From Anaerocolumna sp. AGMB13025 (GTDB lineage Bacteria; Bacillota; Clostridia; Lachnospirales; Lachnospiraceae), in the NCBI RefSeq assembly GCF_029689925.1, contig NZ_CP121445.1, positions 3,518,501 to 3,582,500 of the forward strand: 64,000 bases of DNA. The letters run 5' to 3'. Both the position numbers and the translations under genes were made by a program. Each line of letters begins with the position of its first letter. Position 1 is the first letter of the stretch. Below are positions 8,126-17,341 of the stretch, piece after piece. The notes under the pieces were generated by a model. That model saw only the letters and a list, made by a program, of their open reading frames with translations. It did no database searches and was not told the DNA's origin.

Positions 8126-8324
8126 ATATAGATTGCAAGTATTTTCTAGTAAAATTAAATAAAAGTAAAATCAAGAGAAAATAAAGAAAGAAAAGGATAT
8201 ATCTCACTTTTTTACATATTTGTAAGGAACATGAAGCCTTCCAATGTCTAAGAATTCAAATTTACTTTTTTAAATAATCATTAAGAAATTTTTTCTCCTT
8301 TTGAGACAGTTCCGCTTTTTTCAG
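8126..8324. repeat. Right copy of the IS-flanking ~200-bp direct repeat
   Basis: Copy of 5929-6127. Here it is continuous with the body of trmD and supplies its natural 3' end. Its -35-like TTGCAA (8133-8138) now faces IS DNA and has lost its -10. Confidence 0.9.
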
Positions 8325-9140
8325 CAAATCAGGTCTGTTTTTAGCTGTCCTTAAAATGGACTGCTGTTTTCTCCACTCTTCTACCTTGGCATGATGACCG
8401 GATAATAACACCTCCGGTACAGACTTTTCCATAAATACTTCAGGTCTTGTATATTGTGGATACTCTAACAGATTATCCTGAAAGGTTTCAAATTCTGCTG
8501 AAACATCATTATTTAAAACCCCTGGCACTAACCTTGCAATGGCATCAATCATAACCATGGCCGGCAGCTCACCTCCGGTAAGTACATAATCTCCGATGGA
8601 AACATAATCGGTTACCACCATTTCCAACACCCGCTCGTCAATACCTTCGTAATGACCACATAAGAATATCAGATCTTCTTCTTCTGCGAATTCCTCTGCC
8701 ATACCTTGATTAAATACGCTGCCTTGTGGAGTAAGATAAATTACTCTGGTTTGTTTTTTTATAGGCTTAGAATTCTGCTTATCCACTTCGGTTGATTGGT
8801 TTTTTTCTGATTTGTTTTCTTCTAGTGTCTCTGCTGATACTGTTTTATCAGCTTCCATTTTATCTGGATATTCGAATCTATTATGTGTCAGACCTTTCCT
8901 TAATTTAATCTGTTCCATAATATATTGATGTGCACGATAAACCGGGCCCGGTGCCATAACCATGCCGGCTCCGCCCCCGTAAGGATAATCATCCACCCGA
9001 TTATGTTTATTTTCAGCAAAATCTCTGATGTCAACCATATTCAGGGTCAACAATCCCTTATCCAGTGCCCGACCGATTATACTGGTATTCAGTCCCTGTT
9101 CAATCATGTCAGGAAACAATGTTAAAACATAAAAATTCAT
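8262..9140 (-). CDS. trmD: tRNA (guanine-37-N1)-methyltransferase
   Basis: 292 aa, longer than the usual 240-250. It methylates G37 next to the anticodon using SAM and acts as a knotted dimer. Motifs: DDYPYGGGAGMVM (51-62), IYLTPQG (134-140), FLCGHYEGIDERV and SIGDYVLTGGELPAM (SAM knot). The extra length is a Lys/Glu/Ser-rich insert at about 78-130, between the VYRA helix and the IYLTPQG strand. The IS inserted near its 3' end, but the duplication restored the whole gene. Confidence 0.95.
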   Translation of the reverse strand: MNFYVLTLFPDMIEQGLNTSIIGRALDKGLLTLNMVDIRDFAENKHNRVDDYPYGGGAGMVMAPGPVYRAHQYIMEQIKLRKGLTHNRFEYPDKMEADKTVSAETLEENKSEKNQSTEVDKQNSKPIKKQTRVIYLTPQGSVFNQGMAEEFAEEEDLIFLCGHYEGIDERVLEMVVTDYVSIGDYVLTGGELPAMVMIDAIARLVPGVLNNDVSAEFETFQDNLLEYPQYTRPEVFMEKSVPEVLLSGHHAKVEEWRKQQSILRTAKNRPDLLKKAELSQKEKKFLNDYLKK

Positions 9141-9218
9141 GTAAAACTCCTTTATTTATCCCGGTGCAATTTATTTCGGATATAATTCTTTTTTTATCTT
9201 TGCAGCATATCGGGCAAA

Positions 9219-9725
9219 TCAGATTAATCCTGGTAAAACATGGACTTTTATTATTTTATTAACAGCATCTATATCTAATATACATTCCTTAATGGAGGGC
9301 AGCAAAATTTCTTTTCCTTCCTTTGTTGAAACAATGTATACATCATTAGCTCCGGTAGTCATTACTTCTGTTAATTCTCCTAACTCTTCCTCTTCATCTG
9401 TAATAACCTTTGAACCGATAATATCATATATAAAATATTCATCTTTCTCAAGTTTTACTGCATTCTCTCTTGTTACAAGAAGATCCTTGCCTTTATATTT
9501 TTCAATATCATTTATATTATCAATACCCTTGAATTTCAGGATGGCCTGTTGTTTAAAGAATTTAACCCCTTCTATTTCAAGGTTTATCTGTTCTTTTCCG
9601 GTATCTAATATAACCTGTTTTAAATTTTTAAACCGATTGATATCGTCAGTAGTAGGATATACCTTTACTTCACCTCGGATACCATGGGTTGAAGAAATTA
9701 CTCCAACACGTAAAAAATTATCCAT
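9219..9725 (-). CDS. rimM: Ribosome maturation factor RimM
   Basis: 168 aa, full length. It assists assembly of the 30S head around S19. N-terminal RimM domain ([22 protein letters not shown]) and C-terminal PRC barrel ([36 protein letters not shown]). AGGAG precedes the ATG. It is 78 bp upstream of trmD. A 620-bp repeat-filled gap and a terminator separate it from khpA, so rimM-trmD probably has its own promoter. Confidence 0.95.
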   Translation of the reverse strand: MDNFLRVGVISSTHGIRGEVKVYPTTDDINRFKNLKQVILDTGKEQINLEIEGVKFFKQQAILKFKGIDNINDIEKYKGKDLLVTRENAVKLEKDEYFIYDIIGSKVITDEEEELGELTEVMTTGANDVYIVSTKEGKEILLPSIKECILDIDAVNKIIKVHVLPGLI

Positions 9726-9876
9726 TACAGCTCCTATCTGTTCTTATAAAATATATATATCAAAACATTAGTATTAATTAAATTATTGCCAGTTAAAATA
9801 CTGAGTAAAATATTATTATGGATGACCCATTATAAAATCATTATTATTACGAATGCTTTTATAATATCCTTGCGGA

Positions 9877-10138
9877 TGGCTTGTAAAATATCATTATAAA
9901 TGGCTTGTAATCATTATGAACGACAAGTAATATCATTATGAACGGCTTGTAATATCATTATGAACGGCTTGTAATATCATTATGAACGGCTTGTATTATC
10001 ATTATGAAGGCTTGTATTATCATTATGAAGGCTTGTATTATCATTATGAAGCCTGTAATATCATTATGAATGGCTTGTAATATCATTATGAACAGCTTGC
10101 AATATCATTATGAATGGCTTGCAATATCATTATGAAGA
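9877..10138. repeat. 22-bp tandem repeat array
   Basis: About 12 units of roughly 20-24 bp with the consensus GGCTTGTAATATCATTATGA, diverging slightly at both ends. It lies in the khpA-rimM gap (9726-10347). No open frame runs through it on either strand. Confidence 0.9.
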
Positions 10139-10212
10139 CTTTAATATATTATAAAAATAATTAATATGATAATGATTGGTTTTCTAAATAAAGATATGAT
10201 TACTTTTTAATA

Positions 10213-10262
10213 CAAAACAAGAACCCGAGCCAAAAAGGCAAGTCAATAAGACTGGGTTCTTG
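10213..10262 (-). terminator. Terminator after khpA
   Basis: Arms 10218-10226 and 10254-10262 (CAAGAACCC with GGGTTCTTG) form a perfect 9-bp stem with a smaller GCC/GGC hairpin inside; TTTT follows on the minus strand. Confidence 0.8.
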
Positions 10263-10347
10263 TATCTTAAAACAGTATTCATATGATAAATACTGCAATT
10301 AAACAAAGCTTCCTGCATGAACATTCGACTTTTGTTTTAATTGGGAA

Positions 10348-10578
10348 TTATTGTAGTATTTCGACTACTACTTTTTTGTCATCCTTTGTAGCTGCTGCTT
10401 TAACAACTGTACGAATGGACTTTGCAATACGGCCTTGTTTTCCAATGACCTTACCCATATCTTCCGGGGCCACTTTCAATTCAACAATTATAGACTTATC
10501 GGTTTCCTTCTCAGTTACAACAACTTCTTCAGGGTGATCAACGAGTGATGTAGCAATTACTTTAACTAATTCTTTCAT
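10348..10578 (-). CDS. khpA: KH-domain RNA-binding protein KhpA
   Basis: 76 aa, a single KH domain with the GXXG loop visible in GKVIGKQGRIAKSIR. In Gram-positives KhpA partners KhpB (Jag) in RNA binding and cell-elongation control. It follows rpsP by 87 bp, the conserved position. AGGTG precedes the ATG. Confidence 0.93.
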   Translation of the reverse strand: MKELVKVIATSLVDHPEEVVVTEKETDKSIIVELKVAPEDMGKVIGKQGRIAKSIRTVVKAAATKDDKKVVVEILQ

Positions 10579-10665
10579 TACTCTTCACCTCCACTGGAAT
10601 GTGAAATGCATAGTACAAAAAATGTACAATTCTTGTAGCAACTAAACCGTAATAGTTAACAGGCA

Positions 10666-10911
10666 CTATTTAGAAATACCTGCTTTTTTAAATAAATTAC
10701 CAACTGTTTCAGTAGGTTGTGCACCATTTGATAACCATTTCTTAGCTGCTTCTTCATTAACTTTAAAAGCACTTGGTTCTACGGTCGGATCATAAGTACC
10801 GATCTCTTCGATAAACTTTCCATCTCTTGGTGATCTGGAATCAGAAACAACGATTCTATAGAAAGGAGCTTTTTTCTGTCCTATTCTCTTTAATCTAATT
10901 TTAACTGCCAT
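10666..10911 (-). CDS. rpsP: 30S ribosomal protein S16
   Basis: 81 aa, normal for bS16: [22 protein letters not shown] and the C-terminal [13 protein letters not shown]. The start is the ATG at 10911 behind AAGGAGGTG; an in-frame GTG three codons earlier overlaps that ribosome site and is rejected. Confidence 0.97.
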   Translation of the reverse strand: MAVKIRLKRIGQKKAPFYRIVVSDSRSPRDGKFIEEIGTYDPTVEPSAFKVNEEAAKKWLSNGAQPTETVGNLFKKAGISK

Positions 10912-11009
10912 TGATTTCACCTCCTTAAATTAATATCTCTTAATATACAATATATATTAAGTTTCTATTGTAAAAGTTATAACAAATATTGTTTATAACA
11001 TAATACCAA

Positions 11010-12356
11010 CTAAAATCCAAAGGGCAATTTGAATTTGCCTCGTTTTGCGGCTTTCCCGCCCATCATACCGGAAAACTGTTTCATCATTTTCTTCATCTGT
11101 TCAAACTGTTTCACCAGTTTGTTAACTTCGCTGATATCCACACCGGCACCTTTAGCAATACGTTTTTTTCTGGAGGGATTTAAGATATCCGGATTGGAAC
11201 GTTCTGCATTTGTCATAGAATAAATTATTGCTTCAACTCCAGATAAGGCATTTTCATCAATGTCAACGTCTTTTATTCCTCCGCCCATACCAGGCATCAT
11301 CTTTAATATATCACCAATGCCGCCCATTTTTTTAATCTGCTGCATCTGATCTAAGAAATCATTAAAGTCAAACTCTGCTTTTTTGATTTTCTTTTCCAAT
11401 TGTCTTGCTTTATCTTCATCAAAATCAGCCTGGGCCTTATCAATTAAAGTGAGGATATCACCCATTCCAAGGATTCTGGATGCCATACGATCCGGATAAA
11501 ATTGTTCCAGATCCGATAATTTCTCACCCATACCAACATAGAGAATTGGCTTTCCGGTTACAGCACGAATGGAAAGGGCTGCACCACCTCTTGTATCACC
11601 ATCCAGCTTGGTCAAAATAACACCATCGATACCGATTTTATTGCTGAAATTTTCAGCTACATTAACCGCATCCTGACCAGTCATGGAATCAACAATTAAT
11701 ATGGTTTGATGTACACTTACATTTTCCTTGATTTCAATTAACTCATTCATCATGTCTTCGTCTATATGAAGACGACCAGCCGTATCTAATATAACAACAT
11801 TATAATTGTTCTTAATGGCATGTTCGATGGCAGCTTTTGCTATGTTCACCGGTTTATGCTTATCTCCCATGGAAAATACGGGAACCCCCTGCTTATCTCC
11901 ATTAATCTGTAGCTGCTCAATCGCTGCGGGTCTGTAGATATCACAGGCAGCAAGCAAAGGTTTTTTCCCTTTGGATTTGAATTTGCCGGCTAATTTAGCT
12001 GTAGTAGTGGTTTTACCTGCACCCTGTAACCCACACATCATAATGACGGTAATTTCGTTTCCGGGTTTAAAGGATATTTCAGTGGTTTCAGAACCCATCA
12101 GGTTAACCATTTCTTCATTAACGATTTTAATTACCATCTGTCCCGGTGTTAAGCTGGACATTACATCCTGTCCTACGGCACGTTCCTGTACGGATTTGAT
12201 GAAATTTTTAACAACTTTAAAATTAACATCGGCTTCTAACAACGCCATCTTAACTTCTTTCAGAGCAGTGGCAACATCCGCTTCGGATAAGCGTCCTTTA
12301 CCTCTTAAATTTTTAAATACATTTTGCAGTTTTTCAGATAGGCTATCAAATGCCAT
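11010..12356 (-). CDS. ffh: Signal recognition particle protein Ffh
   Basis: 448 aa. The SRP54 GTPase that binds signal sequences and SRP RNA and docks with FtsY. N domain about 1-90; G domain with GLQGAGKTTTTAK (P loop), DTAGRLHIDE and TKLDGDTRGG; Met-rich M domain from about 300 (GMGDILTLIDKAQ, KKMMKQFSGMMGG). The ATG at 12356 behind AGGAGG is preferred to a longer open frame. Expressed with ylxM. Confidence 0.97.
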   Translation of the reverse strand: MAFDSLSEKLQNVFKNLRGKGRLSEADVATALKEVKMALLEADVNFKVVKNFIKSVQERAVGQDVMSSLTPGQMVIKIVNEEMVNLMGSETTEISFKPGNEITVIMMCGLQGAGKTTTTAKLAGKFKSKGKKPLLAACDIYRPAAIEQLQINGDKQGVPVFSMGDKHKPVNIAKAAIEHAIKNNYNVVILDTAGRLHIDEDMMNELIEIKENVSVHQTILIVDSMTGQDAVNVAENFSNKIGIDGVILTKLDGDTRGGAALSIRAVTGKPILYVGMGEKLSDLEQFYPDRMASRILGMGDILTLIDKAQADFDEDKARQLEKKIKKAEFDFNDFLDQMQQIKKMGGIGDILKMMPGMGGGIKDVDIDENALSGVEAIIYSMTNAERSNPDILNPSRKKRIAKGAGVDISEVNKLVKQFEQMKKMMKQFSGMMGGKAAKRGKFKLPFGF

Positions 12357-12555
12357 GTACAACCTCCTAATGATTACATACATTCTCAAATTTGAGAATA
12401 CTGCTGCGTAGTTTCGGACAACAATTACGTAAATTTTAATTAACTTGTTTTGTCCTGCAAATTTCAAACTATAAATTTAAATTAAAAATCCGTGTTATGA
12501 ATAGCAAGTTTAAATTTCTAATTACAAATTGAATTATTTATATAAATTATTTTGG

Positions 12556-12927
12556 TTATAAGTCTTTCATTATGTTATCGGATAATATAATGATATCCTC
12601 TAAGCCGGTCAATTTTCCGGATATCTTCATCTGCTCAGACAGGGCTTTAATCCGGTTAACTAAGGCTTTGGTTTCCTCAAACTTTTTTACTAAATTAAGT
12701 TTTTCTTCACATTCTTTTAATTGTTTGCTGCAGCGCTTTACTATATCATAAACACCCTGCCTGCTGATGCCTTGCTCTTCTGCAATCTCACTTAAAGATA
12801 AGTCATTGAGAATATAATCTTCAAATATTTGCTTATTATGGTTTTTTAACAATTCCCCGTAGAAATCAAATAATATTGAAAGTTCAACTTTTTCTTTTAG
12901 TTTATCGTCCATTATCATATCATCCAT
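12556..12927 (-). CDS. ylxM: YlxM/UPF0122 SRP-associated DNA-binding-like protein
   Basis: 123 aa. A small helix-turn-helix protein (LSLSEIAEEQGISRQGVYDIVKR, about residues 37-59) always found upstream of ffh in Firmicutes; it has been linked to SRP activity. The ATG at 12927 follows AGGTGG. The gap to ffh is 199 bp and AT-rich. Confidence 0.9.
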   Translation of the reverse strand: MDDMIMDDKLKEKVELSILFDFYGELLKNHNKQIFEDYILNDLSLSEIAEEQGISRQGVYDIVKRCSKQLKECEEKLNLVKKFEETKALVNRIKALSEQMKISGKLTGLEDIIILSDNIMKDL

Positions 12928-12966
12928 ATCAGCACCACCTGTAAAGTTATTTTCTTTACAGATGAT

Positions 12967-12995
12967 AGTATATCTGATTCTGATATGTTTGTCAA
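12967..12995 (-). promoter_or_regulatory. ylxM-ffh promoter
   Basis: TTGACA (12990-12995), 17-bp spacer, TATACT (12967-12972) on the minus strand: a near-consensus vegetative promoter about 40 bp before the ylxM start. Confidence 0.85.
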
Positions 12996-13002
12996 GGAAT
13001 TT

Positions 13003-13245
13003 TCTTGACAAACATTCATTTTCTTCAAAAATTCTTCAAAAATTATGTTCTTGACAGATAATCATTTTCTTAGTAACCATATCCTTGACAAATAATTATT
13101 TTTCTTAATAATCATATCCTTGACAAATTATAATTTTCTTAAAAACCATATCCTTGACAAATAATCATTTTCTTAAAAATCATATCCTTGACAAATAATT
13201 ATTTTCTTAAAAATCATATTCTTGACTAATAATCATTTTTTTTAA
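13003..13245. repeat. 34-bp tandem array carrying TTGACA
   Basis: Seven units of about 34 bp (CCTTGACAAATAATCATTTT, then a TTCTTAAAAATCATAT-like half). Each begins with a consensus -35 hexamer on the plus strand. The first unit forms an inverted repeat with the -35 region of the ylxM promoter (TTTGTCAAG against CTTGACAAA). The rest of the gap to 13350 is featureless. Confidence 0.85.
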
Positions 13246-13350
13246 AATATTATCTCTATTTCAGACAATGAATTCACAGCCAAACATATTTTCCTGTAAA
13301 AGTATTACTTTCTGGATTACAATTTGGGAATCAAAATTTATTAAGGATAC

Positions 13351-13944
13351 TTAACGTAATAAACTCTCTGCTTTACGGAATTCTTCTTCCAGAAAATCCT
13401 TATCAATATTATGTACCGAAACAATCGGTTCAGGTTCTCCGGTGGTTTCCTTAAGTCTTTTTTCCATAACCAATAGATGTCTCCACCGTCCTAATTTATA
13501 TGCCGTATTATTATAAGTTCCCACTTCTGTAAAACCATACTTTTTATGAAGTGCTACGCTGCTTTCATGAGGTACGCAGATTAATGAGTAAATGTTATAA
13601 AATCCTTGTTTCTTTATTATATTGAACATCGCGTTATATAACGCAGTTCCAATCCCCCTTCGGTGGTATTTTTCATTCAGATAGACGGAACATTCACAAT
13701 CCCACCCAAAAGCTGCTCGTTCCAGGTGTGGAGAACAGTACGCATAACCTGCGATTTCATCATCAATGATGCAAACCAGCCAGGGGAACTTCTCCATTAC
13801 TTTTTTCATACGTTCCCGAAACAACTCCACCGGTACTTTTTCATATTCAAAGGTTATTACCGTATTTAAGATATAAGGTTCATAAATGTAATATATTTCT
13901 TCTGCATCCTCTAGGGCTGCCATTCTTACAGTGATCCGACTCAT
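13351..13944 (-). CDS. GNAT acetyltransferase, phosphinothricin-acetyltransferase type
   Basis: About 197 aa. A cytosolic acetyl-CoA-dependent N-acetyltransferase. The pattern VRMAALEDAEEIYYIYEPYI, SVYLNEKYHRRGIGTALY (acetyl-CoA loop, RRGIG) and CVPHESSVALHKKYGFTEVG is that of the Pat/MnaT branch, which acetylates phosphinothricin or methionine-sulfone-like amines. The start is uncertain: ATG 13944 (MSRITVRM) fits the family; ATG 13956 is possible. Its upstream region is made of repeats. Confidence 0.82.
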   Translation of the reverse strand: MSRITVRMAALEDAEEIYYIYEPYILNTVITFEYEKVPVELFRERMKKVMEKFPWLVCIIDDEIAGYAYCSPHLERAAFGWDCECSVYLNEKYHRRGIGTALYNAMFNIIKKQGFYNIYSLICVPHESSVALHKKYGFTEVGTYNNTAYKLGRWRHLLVMEKRLKETTGEPEPIVSVHNIDKDFLEEEFRKAESLLR

Positions 13945-13971
13945 TTTTAATCCCATAGTTATACCACAAGT

Positions 13972-14262
13972 CCCCTTGCGATATAGCCACAATCAGGTTG
14001 AAAGAATAAAAATGTGGCATCCTTTCGATTCGTATATTTTCTTTCAACCTTTGAAAGAATGAAAATGTGGCATCCTTTCGATTCGTATATTTTCTTTCAA
14101 CCTTTGAAAGAATGAAAATGTGGCATCCTTTCAAATCGTGTATTTCTTTCAATCTTTAAAAGAATCAAAATGCAGCATCCTTTCAAATCGTGTATTTCTT
14201 TCAATCTTTAAAAGAATCAAAATGCAGCATCCTTTCAAATCGTATTTTTTCTTCCACCCTTT
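13972..14262. repeat. Five tandem units of the GAAAGAAT dispersed repeat
   Basis: From 13997 five units of 51-54 bp follow one another. Each has the arms GTTGAAAGAAT and TTTCTTTCAAC around a core AATGTGGCATCCTTTC (AATGCAGCATCC in the last two). A CTTGCGATA-AGCCACA fragment at 13976-13991 resembles the palindrome elements at 35401 and 54809. Other copies are at 1966 and 54868. The remaining DNA to 14310 is featureless. Confidence 0.88.
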
Positions 14263-14310
14263 GACCTTCCCTTCATTTACCGCTTAGGGTAACAAAGAAA
14301 TCATAACGTT

Positions 14311-15030
14311 TTAACCACCTTGATGCGTAAAAATGAATGTTCCGATACCTACCGCAATTGTTATATTCAAGGAATCCACTTCTGGTGATTGGGGGATACA
14401 AATACTTGTCCCTTCTTTTAGAAAAGAATCATCCAAGCCTGTCGCTTCATTGCCAAAGACAAGGGAAAATAGTTCTGTTTTTGGACAATTTTGAATCTCC
14501 AAGGTATTGGCACCGTTAAGCATAAAAGTGAACACATCGTGCTTTGGATAGCACTCTTTGTATTTCGCAAAGGAATCAAAATGCTGATGCCTTAGTTTAA
14601 ATAATGACCCCATAGAAGAACGTATGGTTTTAGGGTTAAAAATATCGGCACAGGGTGTTATAATCGCAAGATCATAAATTCCCATCCCTACGGCAGTCCT
14701 GATAATAGTTCCCAGATTGCCCATATTACTTGGATTTACCAGTACAATATGAGATTTGTTCTGTTCTAAAAGACATTCATATTTATCAAAAACACCGATT
14801 ACAAAACAATTTTCCTTATCGCTTAATTTGTTAAATATTTTATCCTCTGCTAAAACAGGTATTTTTTTTTCACCACACAAACTGACAAGGTTTTCTCTGT
14901 CAGTAAAAGTGGAATGTATATAAACAGCCTTCACAAGTTCAGGATGTGCTTTTATCAATTCGAATGTTGGGAATGCTCCCAAAGTATAGGAATACTCTAC
15001 TCCTTTTTTATATGGTTTAATGTGCTCCAT
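14311..15030 (-). CDS. TrmH/SpoU family RNA 2'-O-methyltransferase
   Basis: 239 aa. A SAM-dependent knotted RNA methylase. The three SPOUT motifs are visible: NPSNMGNLGTIIRTA (motif 1), LVFGNEATGLDDSF (motif 2) and IPQSPEVDSLNITIAVGI (motif 3). The RNA target cannot be told; the first 90 residues are divergent. ATG 15030 is preceded by GGAGGA; an in-frame TTG overlaps that site and is rejected. Confidence 0.88.
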   Translation of the reverse strand: MEHIKPYKKGVEYSYTLGAFPTFELIKAHPELVKAVYIHSTFTDRENLVSLCGEKKIPVLAEDKIFNKLSDKENCFVIGVFDKYECLLEQNKSHIVLVNPSNMGNLGTIIRTAVGMGIYDLAIITPCADIFNPKTIRSSMGSLFKLRHQHFDSFAKYKECYPKHDVFTFMLNGANTLEIQNCPKTELFSLVFGNEATGLDDSFLKEGTSICIPQSPEVDSLNITIAVGIGTFIFTHQGG

Positions 15031-15263
15031 ATATTCCTCCAAACATTTTTAACTTAATATTGCCTACTTTTTATCTATTTATAGTAAGCTATTTTAAGAA
15101 ATAAGTAAATATATAAAAAATTAAAATATAAAAAATAATTATAAACTTTCATATGAATTTTACTATTTTGAATTGATTTGTATTGTCTTCTTTATTTCAT
15201 TATTGTAAATATGATATTTTCAGAAATATAAGTTTACATAATATTTTTATGTTTGCTCTAAAT

Positions 15264-15725
15264 TTATTGTCCCGCAAATTGCTCTCCCATAAATTCCTTA
15301 AGGCAGTTAATAATTTCTTCCCTTTCACCGCAATATAATACAATCATGTTATCCATTTTGTAGAAATGCGGAGGAGCAATCCAATCTACTGATACATGCT
15401 TTATCAGCTTATCATATCCAAAACCGTCCGGTGAAATATATCCCGCATCTCTTTCCATCGCTTTGTTATTTTTATATAGATAAACCGAAATATTATCTTT
15501 TTCATCGATCGTTACATAGTTTCTTATACCCTCTAGAATATCCTTATCAACCGCCTTACTATCTATCGAAAACCCCTTATGCTCCAACACTGCCATTAAC
15601 TTATCATAGGATACGCTGCTATAAGTCGTATTGAGACTAAATTTATGCGATATGATAATTACAACGGTTATAAGTAAAAATAATCCCAGAATAATCATAA
15701 TATACTTTGACTTATTACTTTTCAT
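15264..15725 (-). CDS. Small membrane-anchored protein of unknown function
   Basis: 153 aa. I do not recognise the family. One N-terminal membrane segment (about residues 9-29, IMIILGLFLLITVVIIIS) follows a Lys-rich start, giving a probable outside-facing soluble domain of about 120 residues. No Cys pair or lipobox. The ATG at 15725 follows GGAGGTG. It stands alone between the biotin operon terminator and the SpoU gene. Confidence 0.7.
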   Translation of the reverse strand: MKSNKSKYIMIILGLFLLITVVIIISHKFSLNTTYSSVSYDKLMAVLEHKGFSIDSKAVDKDILEGIRNYVTIDEKDNISVYLYKNNKAMERDAGYISPDGFGYDKLIKHVSVDWIAPPHFYKMDNMIVLYCGEREEIINCLKEFMGEQFAGQ

Positions 15726-15814
15726 GAAACACCTCCGATTTATCTGATTCTCTTTTACGAGATTATTCCTTTTAATATTCCTTTTAATATCCCTTTCCAT
15801 TATTCATCTTTTTT

Positions 15815-15857
15815 AAAAGAAAAACAGGACAAAACCTTTCAATAGATTCTGTCCTGT
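15815..15857 (-). terminator. Terminator of the biotin enzyme operon
   Basis: ACAGGACA and TGTCCTGT (arms 15850-15857 and 15824-15831) with TTTTCTTTT following on the minus strand. Confidence 0.85.
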
Positions 15858-15877
15858 ATAATTCTGTATTTTATCAA

Positions 15878-17290
15878 TTAAACCGGATATGCCTTATTAG
15901 CGGTATCGGCTGCTGTTACATCAATTTTTGTTTTTTGCGCTTGACGGTATTTAAAGAACTCTGTTGCTACCTGAGGGAATAATGCATAGGACAATACATC
16001 TTCATCTTGTTCTTTCCATTGTTCCATTTCTTTTTCTATTGTTTTTAATTCAGGTTTTAGCAAATCAGCAGGACGACAGGTAATCGGTTTTGCATCTCCG
16101 ATAACCTTTTTTTGAACCTCTGGATCAAAAGGTTTAACGGTACGTCCGTATTCACCGGATAAGACTGCTTTGGTTTCCTTTGTTACCATCTTATAACGTT
16201 CACCAGCTATAACATTTAACACAGCTTGTGTACCAACAATCTGGCTGGAAGGTGTAACTAGCGGCGGTTCACCAAAGTCCTTACGTACTCTTGGAATCTC
16301 TCTTAATACATCGTAATATTTATCCTCTGCTTTTTGTTCCTTTAATTGTGATACAAGATTGGATAACATACCACCGGGTACTTGATATAATAATGTCTTA
16401 ATATCAACACCCATAACCTTAGGATTTAATAATCCGGTTTCTAAAGCTTTATCTCTCATCGGTCTGAAATAGTCTGCTATTTCAGCAAGTAGCTGCTGAT
16501 CAAAACCGGTATCATAAGGTGTACCTTTGAAAGTTTCAACCATAACTTCTGTTGCCGGCTGACTGGTACCCATAGCAAAAGGTGACATAGCCGTATCAAT
16601 AATATCGCAGCCTGCTTCTACTGCCTTCATATATGTCATCGCAGCCACACCACTGGTATAATGAGTATGAAGGTCAATCGGTATGCTTACGGCAGATTTT
16701 AATGCAGTAATTAAACTTGTTGCTTCATAAGGAACCAATAAACCAGCCATATCCTTAAGACAGATTGAATTTGCACCCATTTCTTCTATTCTTTTAGCCA
16801 TATCAATATAGTATTCTGTAGTATATGCATCCCCTAAAGTATAGGAAATGGCAACCTGTGCATGACCGTTTTCCTTATTTGCTGCCTTTACCGCACATTC
16901 TAAGTTTCTTAAATCATTTAAGGCATCAAATATTCTGATGATATCAATACCATTGGACAATGATTTCTGAACAAAATATTCCACCACATCATCTGCATAA
17001 TGGCGGTAACCCAATATATTCTGTCCCCTGAATAACATCTGAAGTTTTGTATTTTTAAATCCGGCTCTTAATTTTCTAAGTCTTTCCCATGGATCTTCTT
17101 TTAAGAATCTTAAGGACGCATCAAAAGTTGCGCCGCCCCAGCATTCCACTGCATGGTAACCGACCTTATCCATCTTGTCAACAATGGGAAGCATCTGTTC
17201 TGTTGTCATTCTGGTGGCAATTAAGGACTGATGTGCGTCACGTAATATAGTTTCGGTAATCTTTACCGGTCTTTTTACTTGCTCTGACAT
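15878..17290 (-). CDS. Pyruvate/oxaloacetate carboxyltransferase subunit (OadA / 5S type)
   Basis: 470 aa. TIM-barrel carboxyltransferase that moves CO2 between carboxybiotin and pyruvate. The barrel starts ITETILRDAHQSLIATRM; the metal-binding motif is DLHTHYTSG and the catalytic lysine region CLKDMAG. A PYC_OADA domain occupies about 300-440. Unlike typical OadA or PycB of about 590 aa, it has no fused biotin domain: biotin is on the separate protein encoded upstream. AGGAGG precedes the ATG. It is the last gene of the operon CT-OadG-BCCP-OadA. Confidence 0.9.
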   Translation of the reverse strand: MSEQVKRPVKITETILRDAHQSLIATRMTTEQMLPIVDKMDKVGYHAVECWGGATFDASLRFLKEDPWERLRKLRAGFKNTKLQMLFRGQNILGYRHYADDVVEYFVQKSLSNGIDIIRIFDALNDLRNLECAVKAANKENGHAQVAISYTLGDAYTTEYYIDMAKRIEEMGANSICLKDMAGLLVPYEATSLITALKSAVSIPIDLHTHYTSGVAAMTYMKAVEAGCDIIDTAMSPFAMGTSQPATEVMVETFKGTPYDTGFDQQLLAEIADYFRPMRDKALETGLLNPKVMGVDIKTLLYQVPGGMLSNLVSQLKEQKAEDKYYDVLREIPRVRKDFGEPPLVTPSSQIVGTQAVLNVIAGERYKMVTKETKAVLSGEYGRTVKPFDPEVQKKVIGDAKPITCRPADLLKPELKTIEKEMEQWKEQDEDVLSYALFPQVATEFFKYRQAQKTKIDVTAADTANKAYPV

Positions 17291-17341
17291 TCTTATACCT
17301 CCTGTTAATAATTTCACTAAATTTAAGTCACTTTTATTTGA

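Noticed and set aside
13003..13245. Array read as a CRISPR
   Set aside because: Units are contiguous and AT-rich with no unique spacers, and no cas genes are present.
13880..14152. 90-codon minus-strand frame upstream of the GNAT gene
   Set aside because: It is built from the GAAAGAAT repeat units and overlaps the GNAT start in another frame.
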